Assembly (NCBI RefSeq): GCF_001040705.1
Contig: NZ_CVQP01000009.1
Location: forward strand, 1-64,000
DNA from: Rhodococcus sp. RD6.2
Lineage (GTDB): Bacteria; Actinomycetota; Actinomycetes; Mycobacteriales; Mycobacteriaceae
DNA: 64,000 bases
Direction of reading: 5' to 3'
The translations under genes were made by a program, and so were the position numbers. Positions 8,380 through 17,098 of the stretch are shown here, piece by piece. The number at the start of each line of letters is the position of its first letter. The stretch's first letter is position 1. The notes beneath the pieces are model-generated. The model saw only the letters and a list, made by a program, of their open reading frames with translations. It had not been told where the DNA came from and searched no databases.

Positions 8380-8401
8380 ACCCGTGTGTGAGCGGACGGA
8401 T

Positions 8402-9439
8402 CTACGGCCGGACGAGCACCTTGAGTGCTTCGCGGGAGTCCATGAGTCGGTAGGCCTCGGCCACGTCGTCGAGCGAGGTCTCGGCATCGAACACGCGACC
8501 CGGCTCGATCTCCCCGCCGAGCACCTGGGGAATCGCGGCCTCGATGTACGCGCGGACCGGGGCGGGTCCGCCGGTCAGGGTGATGTTCTTGCCGAACAGC
8601 GACCCGAATCCGACTGGGGCGGACTCGTACTGTGGGACCCCGACCCGGGAGATGACGCCGCCGGGCCGGACGATGCCGTACGCCTGTTCGTACGCGGGCA
8701 TGTGGCCAACCGCCTCGAGAACGATGTGCGATCCCTCGCCGCCGGTGAGGTCGAGGACCTGTGCGATCCCGTCGGCGCCGCGGTCGGCGACCACGTCGGT
8801 GGCGCCGAAGTCGCGTCCGAGGTCGGTGCGGACGGTGTGCCGGCCCATCAGGATGATCCGTTCGGCGCCCAGCTGTTTCGCGGCAAGGACGGCGGACAGT
8901 CCGACGGCCCCGTCGCCGATCACGGTCACGGTGCTACCCGGTGTCACGCGTCCCACGTGCGCGGCGTGATACCCGGTGAGGTAGACGTCGGACAGAGTGA
9001 GCAGGGACGGCAGCAGCTTGTCGTCGACGTCGGAGGGAACCTTCACGAGGGTGCCCGCCGCCTGCGGAACGCGGACCAGTTCGGCCTGGGCGCCGCCGAC
9101 CCCGTTCGAACCGTAGAAGCCGCCGTGCCGGCACGAGGTGTGAAATCCGTCCAGGCAATAGGGGCAGGTGTTGTCGGAGTAGGCGAACGGGGAGATGACG
9201 AGGTCGCCCGGCCTCAGCGTGGTCACCGCGGAACCGACGTCCTCGACCACACCGATGAACTCGTGGCCCATCGCGGAGCCGCGCTCGTTCGGCGTCATCG
9301 AGTGGTACGGGTGCAGGTCGGACCCGCACACGCAGGCCAGGGTGACGCGGACGACGGCGTCGGTCGGTTCCTGGATCGTCGGGGTGGGCACGTCCTGGAC
9401 CCGGACGTCGCCGGGGCCGTACATGAATGTTGCTCGCAT
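8402..9439 (-). CDS. Zinc-dependent alcohol dehydrogenase (MDR family)
   Basis: A 345-residue medium-chain dehydrogenase/reductase. Catalytic zinc ligands are visible as C38 in CVCGSD and H59-E60 in MGHEF; a cysteine cluster TCPYCLDGFHTSC (92-103) is probably the remnant of the structural zinc lobe. The Rossmann motif is VIGDGAVGLSA near 173-183. It should oxidise alcohols or reduce aldehydes with NAD(P). It follows the aldo/keto reductase on the same strand by 28 bp, so the two are probably co-transcribed and may serve carbonyl detoxification. AGGAAT precedes ATG 9439. Confidence 0.9.
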   Translation of the reverse strand: MRATFMYGPGDVRVQDVPTPTIQEPTDAVVRVTLACVCGSDLHPYHSMTPNERGSAMGHEFIGVVEDVGSAVTTLRPGDLVISPFAYSDNTCPYCLDGFHTSCRHGGFYGSNGVGGAQAELVRVPQAAGTLVKVPSDVDDKLLPSLLTLSDVYLTGYHAAHVGRVTPGSTVTVIGDGAVGLSAVLAAKQLGAERIILMGRHTVRTDLGRDFGATDVVADRGADGIAQVLDLTGGEGSHIVLEAVGHMPAYEQAYGIVRPGGVISRVGVPQYESAPVGFGSLFGKNITLTGGPAPVRAYIEAAIPQVLGGEIEPGRVFDAETSLDDVAEAYRLMDSREALKVLVRP

Positions 9440-9467
9440 GATGACGGATTCCTGTTCGTGAGGGTGG

Positions 9468-10361
9468 TCAGGCTTCGGGGATGGCGATGCCGAACTTCTC
9501 GAGGGTCAGCGAGGCGGGTTCGGGGCCGCCGCGGATTCCGGTGTCGAGTGCATCGATCGCCGCGAGCTCGCTGTCGGTGAGGGTGAAGTCGGTGACGGCT
9601 AAGTTCTCCGAGATACGTTGCGGTGTCACGGACTTGGGGATGGCTGACCGGCCCTGCTGCAGGTGCCATCGCAGCATCACCTGTGCTGCGGACTTGCCGT
9701 GCTTCTCGCCGATCGCGCGGATCGTCGGATCGTCGAGGGTGCTGCTGTTGCGGCCGTCGCGGGAGAAGGTGATCCCGCCGATCGGCGACCAGGCCTGGGT
9801 GAGGATGCCGTGTACCGCGTCGGCGGCGAGCACTCCCGGCTGCCGGAAGTACGGGTGCATCTCGATCTGGTTGACGGCGGGCACCACGTTTGCCGATGCG
9901 GTGAGCCGATCGAGGTGGTCGGGCATGAAGTTGCTGACGCCGATCGAGCGAACCTTCCCGTCGGCGAGCAGCGTCTCGAGCGCTCGGTACGCGCCCTGCG
10001 TCAGGTCGAAACGGGTGGGCAGCGGCTGATGCAGGATCAGCATGTCGAGCCGGTCGAGGCCCAGCTTTCCCGCCGACTTGTCGAAGGCGTGCAGCGTGGC
10101 GTCGTAGCCGTAGTCGCTGATCCACACCTTCGTCTCGACGAAGATCTCCGCGCGGTCGATGCCGGAGCGACGGATCGCCTCACCCACCTCACGCTCGTTG
10201 CCGTACGCGGCAGCGGTGTCGATGTGCCGGTAGCCGGTGCGCAGGGCCACTTCGACGGCTGCGATCGTCTCGTCCGGTGGCGTCTGGAAGACACCGAAGC
10301 CGAGCGCGGGCAGGGTGACGCCGTTGTTCAGGGTGAGGGTCGGAACGGGTTTCACGGTCAT
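9468..10361 (-). CDS. Aldo/keto reductase
   Basis: A 297-residue (alpha/beta)8-barrel NADPH reductase. The full catalytic tetrad is visible: D48 (GYRHIDTA), Y53 (AAYGNE), K78 (VETKVW) and H111 (LILHQP). The coenzyme site near residues 250-265 (IPKSVTPQRISENL) is intact. It is of the 2,5-diketo-D-gluconate reductase-like branch and likely reduces small aldehydes or ketones. ATG 10361 is favoured over an in-frame GTG at 10370. It is divergent from the XRE regulator and upstream of the alcohol dehydrogenase, so the regulator probably controls the pair. Confidence 0.92.
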   Translation of the reverse strand: MTVKPVPTLTLNNGVTLPALGFGVFQTPPDETIAAVEVALRTGYRHIDTAAAYGNEREVGEAIRRSGIDRAEIFVETKVWISDYGYDATLHAFDKSAGKLGLDRLDMLILHQPLPTRFDLTQGAYRALETLLADGKVRSIGVSNFMPDHLDRLTASANVVPAVNQIEMHPYFRQPGVLAADAVHGILTQAWSPIGGITFSRDGRNSSTLDDPTIRAIGEKHGKSAAQVMLRWHLQQGRSAIPKSVTPQRISENLAVTDFTLTDSELAAIDALDTGIRGGPEPASLTLEKFGIAIPEA

Positions 10362-10429
10362 GGCTTTCACGGTAGGAAGGAGCCGCGGATTCAGGGAGGG
10401 CCTGGTGTTACCCCGTTCCGGGCGTGCCG

Positions 10430-10444
10430 GGTACTGGCGGTACC
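10430..10444. promoter_or_regulatory. Inverted repeat in the aldo/keto reductase-XRE gap
   Basis: GGTAC-TGGCG-GTACC is a 15-bp interrupted palindrome 37 bp before the XRE gene start and about 70 bp before the aldo/keto reductase. It is the best operator candidate in the divergent region; no binding evidence exists. Confidence 0.4.
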
Positions 10445-10480
10445 TCCCACGAGGGGTGTTCCGGTCGTACCGTCGAGGGC

Positions 10481-11368
10481 ATGGATCTGAAGGCGGAGAC
10501 TGCCGAGTTCCTCGCGTCGCGGCGTGCGCGGATCACCCCCGACAAGGCCGGTCTGCCCGCGTACGGCGGCAATCGGCGGGTGCCGGGACTGCGCCGCGAG
10601 GAGGTGGCGATGCTCGCGGGAGTGAGCGTCGACTACTACACGCGTCTCGAACGCGGCAATCTTCGTGGGGTGTCCGAGGGAGTGCTCGAGTCGCTGGCGG
10701 AGGCACTGCAACTCGACGACGCGGAACGCAGTCACCTGTTCGATCTGTCCCGGTCCGCGAACGCGTCGGGTGCCGCTCGGTCACGGGCACGGCGGAGGGC
10801 GCCGGGCAGGCTACGTCCGGTGGTACAGCGCATCCTCGATTCGATGGAGACAGTGCCCGCCCTGGTGCGCAACGGCCGACTGGACGTGCTGGGTGCGAAT
10901 CTGCTCGGCCGCGCACTGTATGCGCCGATGTACGACTCACCCGAGCGGGTGGCGAAGCAGCCGGTGAACACCGCCAGATTCCACTTCCTCGACACCGGGG
11001 CGGCGCAACGGTTCTGGGGGGACCGCTGGGAGAAGGTCGCGCACGATGCCGTCTCGATCCTGCGGTCGGAGGCGGGACGGAACCCACACGACCGGGAACT
11101 GATCGCCCTTGTCGGCGAGTTGTCGACGCGTAGTGAGGACTTTCGTCGCATGTGGGCGTCCCACGACGTCCGCCTGCACCGCACGGGCACGAAGGTGTTC
11201 CACCACCCGGCGGTGGGTCGACTCGAACTCGACTACGAGGCGCTGCTGCTGCCCGTGGATTCCGGCCTGCAACTCAACGTGTACACGGCGGTGCCCGGGT
11301 CTCTGTCCGACGACGGTCTCAAGCTGCTCACCTCGTGGGCGGCGACCACCCTCGTCGCGCCGTCCTGA
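10481..11368 (+). CDS. XRE-type helix-turn-helix regulator with MmyB-like ligand-binding domain
   Basis: A 295-residue regulator with an N-terminal HTH (residues ~25-80: RRVPGLRREEVAMLAGVSVDYY then LERGN) and a C-terminal PAS-like MmyB domain (~105-290). This architecture is abundant in actinobacteria, often divergent from an oxidoreductase it controls, and the C-terminal domain is thought to bind small lipophilic ligands. Here it is divergent from the aldo/keto reductase and alcohol dehydrogenase genes. ATG 10481 opens the domain at the usual position. Confidence 0.92.
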   Translation: MDLKAETAEFLASRRARITPDKAGLPAYGGNRRVPGLRREEVAMLAGVSVDYYTRLERGNLRGVSEGVLESLAEALQLDDAERSHLFDLSRSANASGAARSRARRRAPGRLRPVVQRILDSMETVPALVRNGRLDVLGANLLGRALYAPMYDSPERVAKQPVNTARFHFLDTGAAQRFWGDRWEKVAHDAVSILRSEAGRNPHDRELIALVGELSTRSEDFRRMWASHDVRLHRTGTKVFHHPAVGRLELDYEALLLPVDSGLQLNVYTAVPGSLSDDGLKLLTSWAATTLVAPS

Positions 11369-11487
11369 TCCGGGGCGACGTCACACCACCCCCGGAGGCG
11401 CGGAATGTGGCGGGAGCGTGACGAGTGTGCGCCGGCTCGGGAGCCCGGCGGGTCCAGCTGTCGGTAGCCACTCGTATCGTCGTGGGC

Positions 11488-11892
11488 ATGGGAACTTGGG
11501 GTTCGGGGCCGTTCGAGAACGACGGCGCGTGTGATCTGCTCGCAGCGCTTCGCGCAGGCGAATTCGACATCGACGACTACGCAGGCCATGTCGGCGGGGA
11601 CTATCTCGAGGCCGACGACGCGCAGGCCGCGATCGCACTCGCGGAGGTCGTCGCCGTGGCCGATGGACTGCTTCCGGCGCCAGGGCAGCTCGACGGCATC
11701 GACGCGGCCCGCTACGCCGCGTCGCTGACACCGGAGCAGCGCGCGTGGATCGTCGTCACGCTCGAGCGCACCATCGCGGACGCCGACACCTCCGAACTGT
11801 TCGAGCTGTGGGCGGAGAACGGTCCCGAGGATCTGGAGGAGTGGCGGGCGCCGATCGAAAGCAGGTTGGCGGGTCTGAAGCAGCCGCGCTGA
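11488..11892 (+). CDS. DUF4259 domain protein
   Basis: A 134-residue acidic cytosolic protein. The opening GTWGSGPFENDGACDLL and the following helical segments are those of DUF4259, whose function is not known; the family is often found near toxin-immunity or regulatory genes. Full domain length is present. ATG 11488 starts exactly at the domain; no strong ribosome-binding site is seen. It stands between the XRE regulator and the LCP gene with about 115-bp gaps on either side and is probably a single-gene unit. Confidence 0.8.
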   Translation: MGTWGSGPFENDGACDLLAALRAGEFDIDDYAGHVGGDYLEADDAQAAIALAEVVAVADGLLPAPGQLDGIDAARYAASLTPEQRAWIVVTLERTIADADTSELFELWAENGPEDLEEWRAPIESRLAGLKQPR

Positions 11893-12007
11893 GCGCGTCA
11901 CGTCGCCGTCCACTGTGCGTTCGATTATGGTCGTTAGACTCGCGTAGCAGAATCCTGCTGCTCAGCGAGACAGGCTCGGACACTTCACGCTCCGACGGCA
12001 GGACGAC

Positions 12008-13036
12008 ATGGACGAGGACGACACGGATCACGACGCACCCCCGAGCAGTGCGGGGTCGGCGCGCATGCGGAGCCGCGCGGCCCGAGGAGTCGGCGCGGTC
12101 CTGTTCTCCGGCGTGGTCGTCGCCGTGGGAGTGTTCGGCTACGCGGGCTACCTGACGATTCGTGTGGCCCACTCGTACAGCAGCGGTATCACGTCCACGC
12201 AGGATGCGTTCCCCGACGAGGAGGGACGTCCGGCGCAGACGCAGGCGACGAACATCCTGCTGATCGGTGTCGACAAGGCGTGTGCTGCGGGCGGGACACC
12301 GCTCGCGCCGCAGGCCGGCCAGACGGACTCCATGATGCTCGTGCACCTGCCCGCCGATCGATCGACCGTTCACGTCGTGTCGATCATGCGGAACCTGTGG
12401 GTGCCCATCCCTGGCCACGGATTCGACAAGATCGACGCGGCAGTCGTACTCGGCGGAGCGCCCCTGGCCGTCGAGACCGTCGAGAACCTGTTGCGCGCCA
12501 GAATCGACCACCTCGCGATCGTGGACCTCGCAGGCCTCGCCTCGGTTGTCGATGTGGTCAACGGAATCGACGTCCGCAGCGACCGCGCCTTCACGAGCGC
12601 CGGGTTCGAGTTCGTGCGCGGCGCCAATCATCTCGACGGCGCGGAGGCGATGCGTTTCCTGCGTGAGCGGGAGGCATTCCCGGACGCGGACTTCGCGCGA
12701 GTGAAGAATCAGCAGGCAGTGGCCCGCGGCATCACCGACCGCGTCTTCTCCGGCGACGCCGTGACCGACCCGTCGCACCTCGACAACGTCGTCGACGAAC
12801 TCGCCCCGTACGTGACCGTGGACAGCGAACTCGACTGGCGGACGGCGATGTCGCTCGGCTACAGCCTCTACGGTGCCCGCGGCCAGCACCACTACGTCAC
12901 CATCCCCACGTCCGGCATCGACACCACCTTCGGCGGGCAGTCGATTGTCAGGCCCGACGACGTCGCTCTGGCACAGTTGCGGGACGCCTTCGCTCGCGAC
13001 GACGTCGCGACACTGCACCGCGTCGGCGGCGGGTGA
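12008..13036 (+). CDS. LytR-CpsA-Psr (LCP) family protein, divergent
   Basis: A 342-residue protein with a cytosolic N-terminus, one membrane segment (about 27-49) and an extracellular LCP domain beginning TNILLIGVDK. LCP enzymes attach arabinogalactan or other glycopolymers to peptidoglycan from lipid-linked precursors. The segments SIMRNL (125-130) and KIDAAVVLGG (141-150) correspond to the usual S[IL]PRD[TL] and K[IL]NAAY.GG, so the conserved Asp after Arg128 is Asn129 here. No C-terminal LytR_C domain is present. It overlaps the next gene region by a GTGA, suggesting co-transcription. Catalytic competence is uncertain. Confidence 0.82.
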   Translation: MDEDDTDHDAPPSSAGSARMRSRAARGVGAVLFSGVVVAVGVFGYAGYLTIRVAHSYSSGITSTQDAFPDEEGRPAQTQATNILLIGVDKACAAGGTPLAPQAGQTDSMMLVHLPADRSTVHVVSIMRNLWVPIPGHGFDKIDAAVVLGGAPLAVETVENLLRARIDHLAIVDLAGLASVVDVVNGIDVRSDRAFTSAGFEFVRGANHLDGAEAMRFLREREAFPDADFARVKNQQAVARGITDRVFSGDAVTDPSHLDNVVDELAPYVTVDSELDWRTAMSLGYSLYGARGQHHYVTIPTSGIDTTFGGQSIVRPDDVALAQLRDAFARDDVATLHRVGGG

Positions 13037-13059
13037 ACGACGGCCGACGAGAGGCAACG

Positions 13060-13575
13060 GTGATACTCCCCAAGGTCCGAGATCCGCGTTTCATCACGAT
13101 CCGCCGCGGCGGGACCCTCACCGATGAGGATCACCACCTGCTCGCACTGTGGGCGGCGTCGTGCGCGGAACACGTCCTGCCCCTCTTCGAATTGGAGCGG
13201 CCTGACGACCTGCGGCCGCGGGAGGCGATCGAGCATGCCCGCGCCTGGGTGCGCGGGGAGGTCCCGATGATGCAGGCACGTGCGGCGGGAGGCCATGCGA
13301 TGGGGGCCGCCCGAGACCTTCGAGGAGCGGCCCGTCATGCCGCCTACGCGGCGGGGCAGGCCGGGGCCGTCGCGCACGTCGCCGCTCACGACCTCGGTGC
13401 GGCCGCCTATGCGATCAAGGCCGCACGAGCGGCTGCGCCTGCCGCCGACGCCGAAGCTGCGGGGCGGCGCGAATGCCGATGGCAGCGAGACCAACTGCCG
13501 GACACGATCCGCGAGCTGGTCCTCGACGACCAGCGGTTGCGCAACGACATCTGCTGGTCGGTGTTCGACTGCTGA
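13060..13575 (+). CDS. Imm-5-like putative immunity protein
   Basis: A 171-residue, alanine-rich, mostly helical protein. The segment LLALWAASCAEHVLPLFE followed by DDLRPREAIEHARAWVRGE is characteristic of the Imm-5-like putative immunity family. Such proteins are proposed to neutralise polymorphic toxins, but many occur alone, and no toxin gene is adjacent. GTG 13060 has GAGAGG five bases upstream; GTG 13033, overlapping the LCP stop, is an alternative giving 180 residues. Probably in one transcript with the LCP gene. Function not established. Confidence 0.75.
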   Translation: MILPKVRDPRFITIRRGGTLTDEDHHLLALWAASCAEHVLPLFELERPDDLRPREAIEHARAWVRGEVPMMQARAAGGHAMGAARDLRGAARHAAYAAGQAGAVAHVAAHDLGAAAYAIKAARAAAPAADAEAAGRRECRWQRDQLPDTIRELVLDDQRLRNDICWSVFDC

Positions 13576-13948
13576 GCAATCGTTCTCGAACCGAAATGCG
13601 ACGCGCCACAGGTGTGAACAGAGGCGCTTCGGGGCATGCTCCTACCGTGGTCGGTGGTGGCGCTCGTGTTGGGCGGGTCCACCTGCACGAGGGGAGCCCC
13701 GAACTGTGCATCGCGTCAAGGCAGGCCGTCAGCCGCTCGAGCGGACCTCCGGAGTGGACCGTGAGCCCACACCCTCGACCGACGAACCGATTCGCTGGCC
13801 CGATCCCAGTCCGCTCGACGAGTGGTGGACCTCCGTGATGGCACGTGGGAAACCGGATACCGCTCCCTGACCACGCGGACTGGGTCCGTAGACGGATTCG
13901 AGGTCGACTAACCGCCCCCGAGGATGCGTCGGGGCCCATGATGGAGCC
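13576..13948. other. 373-bp region with little coding evidence
   Basis: Between the Imm-5-like gene and the PLP enzyme I see only one short candidate frame (13709-13870). No hairpin, insertion sequence or RNA gene is apparent. A promoter for the PLP enzyme gene presumably lies near 13900. Confidence 0.5.
13709..13870 (+). CDS. Possible small protein (53 residues)
   Basis: GTG 13709 follows GAGGGGAG (13692-13699) at good spacing and opens a 53-codon frame rich in Pro, Trp and charged residues (RWPDPSPLDEWWTSVMARG). It resembles no family I know. Site and length make it possible, but base composition is not decisive, so treat it as tentative. Confidence 0.25.
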   Translation, partial: HRVKAGRQPLERTSGVDREPTPSTDEPIRWPDPSPLDEWWTSVMARGKPDTAP

Positions 13949-14938
13949 ATGACCGAGGCGCATCTGTATCGACGCTTTCCCGCACTGAAGGCGAGTCTTC
14001 CCCGATTGCCCCTGGGTACGGGGCCGAGTCCGGTGCGTGAACTGACCCACCTGCCCACGGCGTCCGGTTCGGTCTGGCTCAAGGACGACGGTGCGTACGG
14101 AGACGGCGGCTGGGGCGGAAACAAGGTTCGGAAACTGGAATGGCTGCTGGCCGACATCCTGCGCCGCGATCGCAGGACGGTGATCACCGTCGGAGGGTTG
14201 GGTACCAACTGGGGGCTGGCCACCGCCCGCTACTGCCGGGAGCACGGGGTGAACACCGCGCTGGCGCTGGTCGACCAGCCCATGGACGACCACGTCCGGG
14301 ATCAGCTGCAGCGACTGCGCGACAGTGGCGCGCGGCTGTACTTCACCCACACCAAGGCGCGGACAGTCGCCACAGTGCCGTGGCTGCTGGCCCGACACCG
14401 TCGTGCCTGCTTCATCCCACCCGGCGGATCCAACGCCATCGGTGCTCTCGGGTATGTCGAGACGGCATTCGAACTGGCCGAGCAGATCCGCGAGGGGGCA
14501 TTGCCCAAGCCGGGCAGCGTCGTGGTTCCCGTCGGCTCCGGAGGCACCGCCGCCGGCCTGTCCCTCGGCCTGGGGTTGGCCGGGCTGTCGGACGTCACGG
14601 TCACCGCCGTCGTCGTCAACGACACGTTGCGCCTGGACCGGCGCACACTCGACCGGATGGCCCGTCGCACCGCGACGTTGCTCACCGACCGCGGCGCCGC
14701 GTTGCCGGACGTGCAGCCGGCCCCGCTGGTTGTCACCCGCGACTGGTTGGGCCCCGGCTACGGACACCCAACCCCTGCGGCGCTGGCTGCGCTCGCCCTG
14801 GCGCGGGAAGGTGAGAATCTCGCCCTGGAACCGGTGTACACCGGCAAGGCGATGGCAGCGTTGCTCGACCTCGACGAGGGCGGCCGATCGAGCCGTGACG
14901 CTCCGGTGTTGTTCCTCAACACGAACGGACCTCGATGA
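13949..14938 (+). CDS. PLP-dependent D-cysteine desulfhydrase / ACC deaminase-like enzyme
   Basis: A 329-residue fold-type II PLP enzyme. WGGNKVRKLEWLL (residues ~55-67) contains the PLP-binding lysine of the D-cysteine desulfhydrase/1-aminocyclopropane-1-carboxylate deaminase family, and VPVGSGGTAAGLSLG is the phosphate-binding loop. It should release ammonia (and sulfide) from a small amino acid such as D-cysteine; which substrate cannot be told. The family is usually 325-340 residues, so it is complete. The DHFR-like gene follows 61 bp later on the same strand. Confidence 0.85.
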   Translation: MTEAHLYRRFPALKASLPRLPLGTGPSPVRELTHLPTASGSVWLKDDGAYGDGGWGGNKVRKLEWLLADILRRDRRTVITVGGLGTNWGLATARYCREHGVNTALALVDQPMDDHVRDQLQRLRDSGARLYFTHTKARTVATVPWLLARHRRACFIPPGGSNAIGALGYVETAFELAEQIREGALPKPGSVVVPVGSGGTAAGLSLGLGLAGLSDVTVTAVVVNDTLRLDRRTLDRMARRTATLLTDRGAALPDVQPAPLVVTRDWLGPGYGHPTPAALAALALAREGENLALEPVYTGKAMAALLDLDEGGRSSRDAPVLFLNTNGPR

Positions 14939-14999
14939 CGTCTCGCCACAGGTCTCGTGCGCGGATCGGGACGTCCGGCAGGAGTGGGGAAGCACGGAC

Positions 15000-15620
15000 A
15001 TGAAGCTGACGACCATGACGCAGGTGACCGTCGACGGTGTGGTGCAGGGGAACGGCGGCGCCTCGGACGAGGACCGCCGGAACGGATTCGTACGCGGCGG
15101 CTGGGCGCTCGGGGCGGGCGACGCGGAGACCATGGGGCTGATCACCTCGACGTACCAGCGGGCCGATGCGTTCCTGTTCGGTCGGCGGACCTACGAACTC
15201 TTCGCCGGGTACTGGGGGACGGTCCCGGAGATGCGCGCCCACCCCATCGGTGTGGCATTGAACGAGACGCCCAAGTACGTCGCCTCGAGGACGCTCACCG
15301 AGGTGCGTTGGGAGAACACCACCCTTCTCACCGGTGACCTTGCCGCGGCGATCGCCGAACTGAAGGCGACATCCGAGGGGGAGTTGCAGGTGCACGGCAG
15401 TGGCACCCTCGTCCGATGGCTGCTCGCACGGGACCTCGTCGACGAGATGACCCTGATCGTCGTCCCGGTGATCCTCGGCCAGGGCACCCGATTGTTCCCC
15501 GACAACGGGCCCGACATCGCGCTCGACCTGGTCGATTCGCGTGTCGATTCGAAGGGTGTCACGATCCAGGTCCATCGGCCGAACGGCCGTCCGAGCTACC
15601 CGGCCGATCCGGGCGGATGA
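15000..15620 (+). CDS. Dihydrofolate reductase-like / RibD C-terminal domain protein
   Basis: A 206-residue protein of the RibD_C/DHFR-like superfamily: it opens KLTTMTQVTVDGVVQG, has FGRRTYE in the NADPH-binding region and closes with VVPVILGQGTRLF, all typical of stand-alone YwjB/YyaP-like reductases. The true substrate of these small proteins is usually unknown. ATG 15000 follows GGAGTGGGGA; no coding similarity lies upstream. Probably co-transcribed with the PLP enzyme gene. Confidence 0.85.
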   Translation: MKLTTMTQVTVDGVVQGNGGASDEDRRNGFVRGGWALGAGDAETMGLITSTYQRADAFLFGRRTYELFAGYWGTVPEMRAHPIGVALNETPKYVASRTLTEVRWENTTLLTGDLAAAIAELKATSEGELQVHGSGTLVRWLLARDLVDEMTLIVVPVILGQGTRLFPDNGPDIALDLVDSRVDSKGVTIQVHRPNGRPSYPADPGG

Positions 15621-15868
15621 CACCGTGGTCGCCGTGCGTCAGAGGTGTTGAGTCGCAAAGGATACGGATCGATGACGACGCCGACTGACAGTCACCGAAG
15701 CGAGACCTTCGAGCGTCGAGATTCCGGTGCCCCCCGCACCGGATCGGAGTTAAATGGTTCCAACCAACCCACGAGAATTCGACAGTAGAAAGTACAGCCC
15801 AAGTCAGCCGGCCACCCGCAGCTGTCAGGTAGTGAAGCACGGGCGGCGCATCGTCTTCGGGAAGCGCG

Positions 15869-17083
15869 ATGATCGAAGCAGTGTCGGGACTTCACACGGG
15901 CAGGCGAGAACATGCGGTCGCGCCCGAACCGCACGAACACACGGCAGACAGGATGGGGGACGACGCGGTTCCGCTGCGCCACCTCCTCGCGGTGGCACAG
16001 TTGACACCGCCCCAGGCCGCGCTGCTCGTGACGGACGTGATCGATCAGGTCGAGTCGGCGCGTGGACTCGGCAGGCAGCCGTCCTCCGTCCGGGGCACGG
16101 CCGTCACGGTGGCCGAGTCCGGTCGGCTGACACTCGAGCGGATGACCCGCCGGACCGGACCCGCACCGGACGTCACGGACGCGGTCGCGGGTGTCGTTCG
16201 GAGCATCGCCACCAACTGCCGTAAGGCGGAGTTCGTCGACAGGCTCACCGAATCCATTTCGGCGGCAAAGGATCTGCAGGACCTGGTGCGGATGGTTCGG
16301 GTGGCAGTCGCGCCCGACCTCGACCCGGACGCGGAGGAACGGCGGCGTCGTCAGATCGGCGAGCTCGTCACCGTGGCGAGTGGACACCCGCTTCCGGACG
16401 GCCGGCTCGTCACCGAGGCGCCGACCGCGCAGGACCTGCATTTCACCGACGCCGGATCCCTCGCGTCGAAAAGCTGGATTCCGCCCGTCCACAAGGTGTG
16501 GGACGAGCGTCGGAGGCGCCCGTCCCGGCGCGTCGTGATGTTCTCGCTGCTCGCGATCGCGATCCTCGCCGGAGCGGCGGTGGCCGTTCCCCGTGTCTGG
16601 TCCGAAATGGGCCGTGGCTGGAACGCCGTCCTGAGTCCGGACGATCCACCGGACCCGAACGCGATCGACCCGGTGTCACCGCCACCCGAGCCGTCACCCC
16701 CAGCGGGCGGTGTCGCGCCTGCGCCCGTCCCCTCCGGTCCTCCGGGCAGTGCCGGTCCGATCACCGCCGTCACCGCGACCTTCGCCGAGGGGGCGTGCGC
16801 GGCCGGGCAGCCGTGCCTGGTGCGGGTGGACGTGAACTACGACCCGGCGAAGGCAGTCGCCGCGGTGACCTGGAAGCTGGTCGTCCACGACCGGTGTTCA
16901 GGGGAGGTGCGCAGCAGTGCCGACGTCACGATGCCGACGGAGCCGGGGCGCGAGCAGGTGTACGGCCTCGGCAAGACCGACCTGCCGGCCGGTCCCGCGA
17001 TTGCGATCGTCGCCGAGACCAGCGCCCCCGCCGTCGCCGCCTCGGAGCCGTTGTTCGTGCCCGCCGAGAACGCGACCTGCTGA
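15869..17083 (+). CDS. Single-pass membrane protein of the wall-synthesis locus, RodZ-like topology
   Basis: A 404-residue protein with about 220 predominantly helical cytosolic residues, a basic stop (DERRRRPSRR) and one hydrophobic segment (222-241). A Pro/Ser/Gly-rich linker (about 256-297) follows, then a C-terminal extracellular domain of about 105 residues with four cysteines that looks like a beta-sandwich. I know no family for it. The order cytosolic domain, one membrane pass, linker, outside beta domain resembles RodZ, though no HTH is evident. It ends 15 bp before the SEDS-PBP fusion gene, so the two are surely co-transcribed and probably work together. ATG 15953 is an alternative start. 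Confidence 0.75.
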   Translation: MIEAVSGLHTGRREHAVAPEPHEHTADRMGDDAVPLRHLLAVAQLTPPQAALLVTDVIDQVESARGLGRQPSSVRGTAVTVAESGRLTLERMTRRTGPAPDVTDAVAGVVRSIATNCRKAEFVDRLTESISAAKDLQDLVRMVRVAVAPDLDPDAEERRRRQIGELVTVASGHPLPDGRLVTEAPTAQDLHFTDAGSLASKSWIPPVHKVWDERRRRPSRRVVMFSLLAIAILAGAAVAVPRVWSEMGRGWNAVLSPDDPPDPNAIDPVSPPPEPSPPAGGVAPAPVPSGPPGSAGPITAVTATFAEGACAAGQPCLVRVDVNYDPAKAVAAVTWKLVVHDRCSGEVRSSADVTMPTEPGREQVYGLGKTDLPAGPAIAIVAETSAPAVAASEPLFVPAENATC

Positions 17084-17098
17084 GGCGCGGGGAATGCC

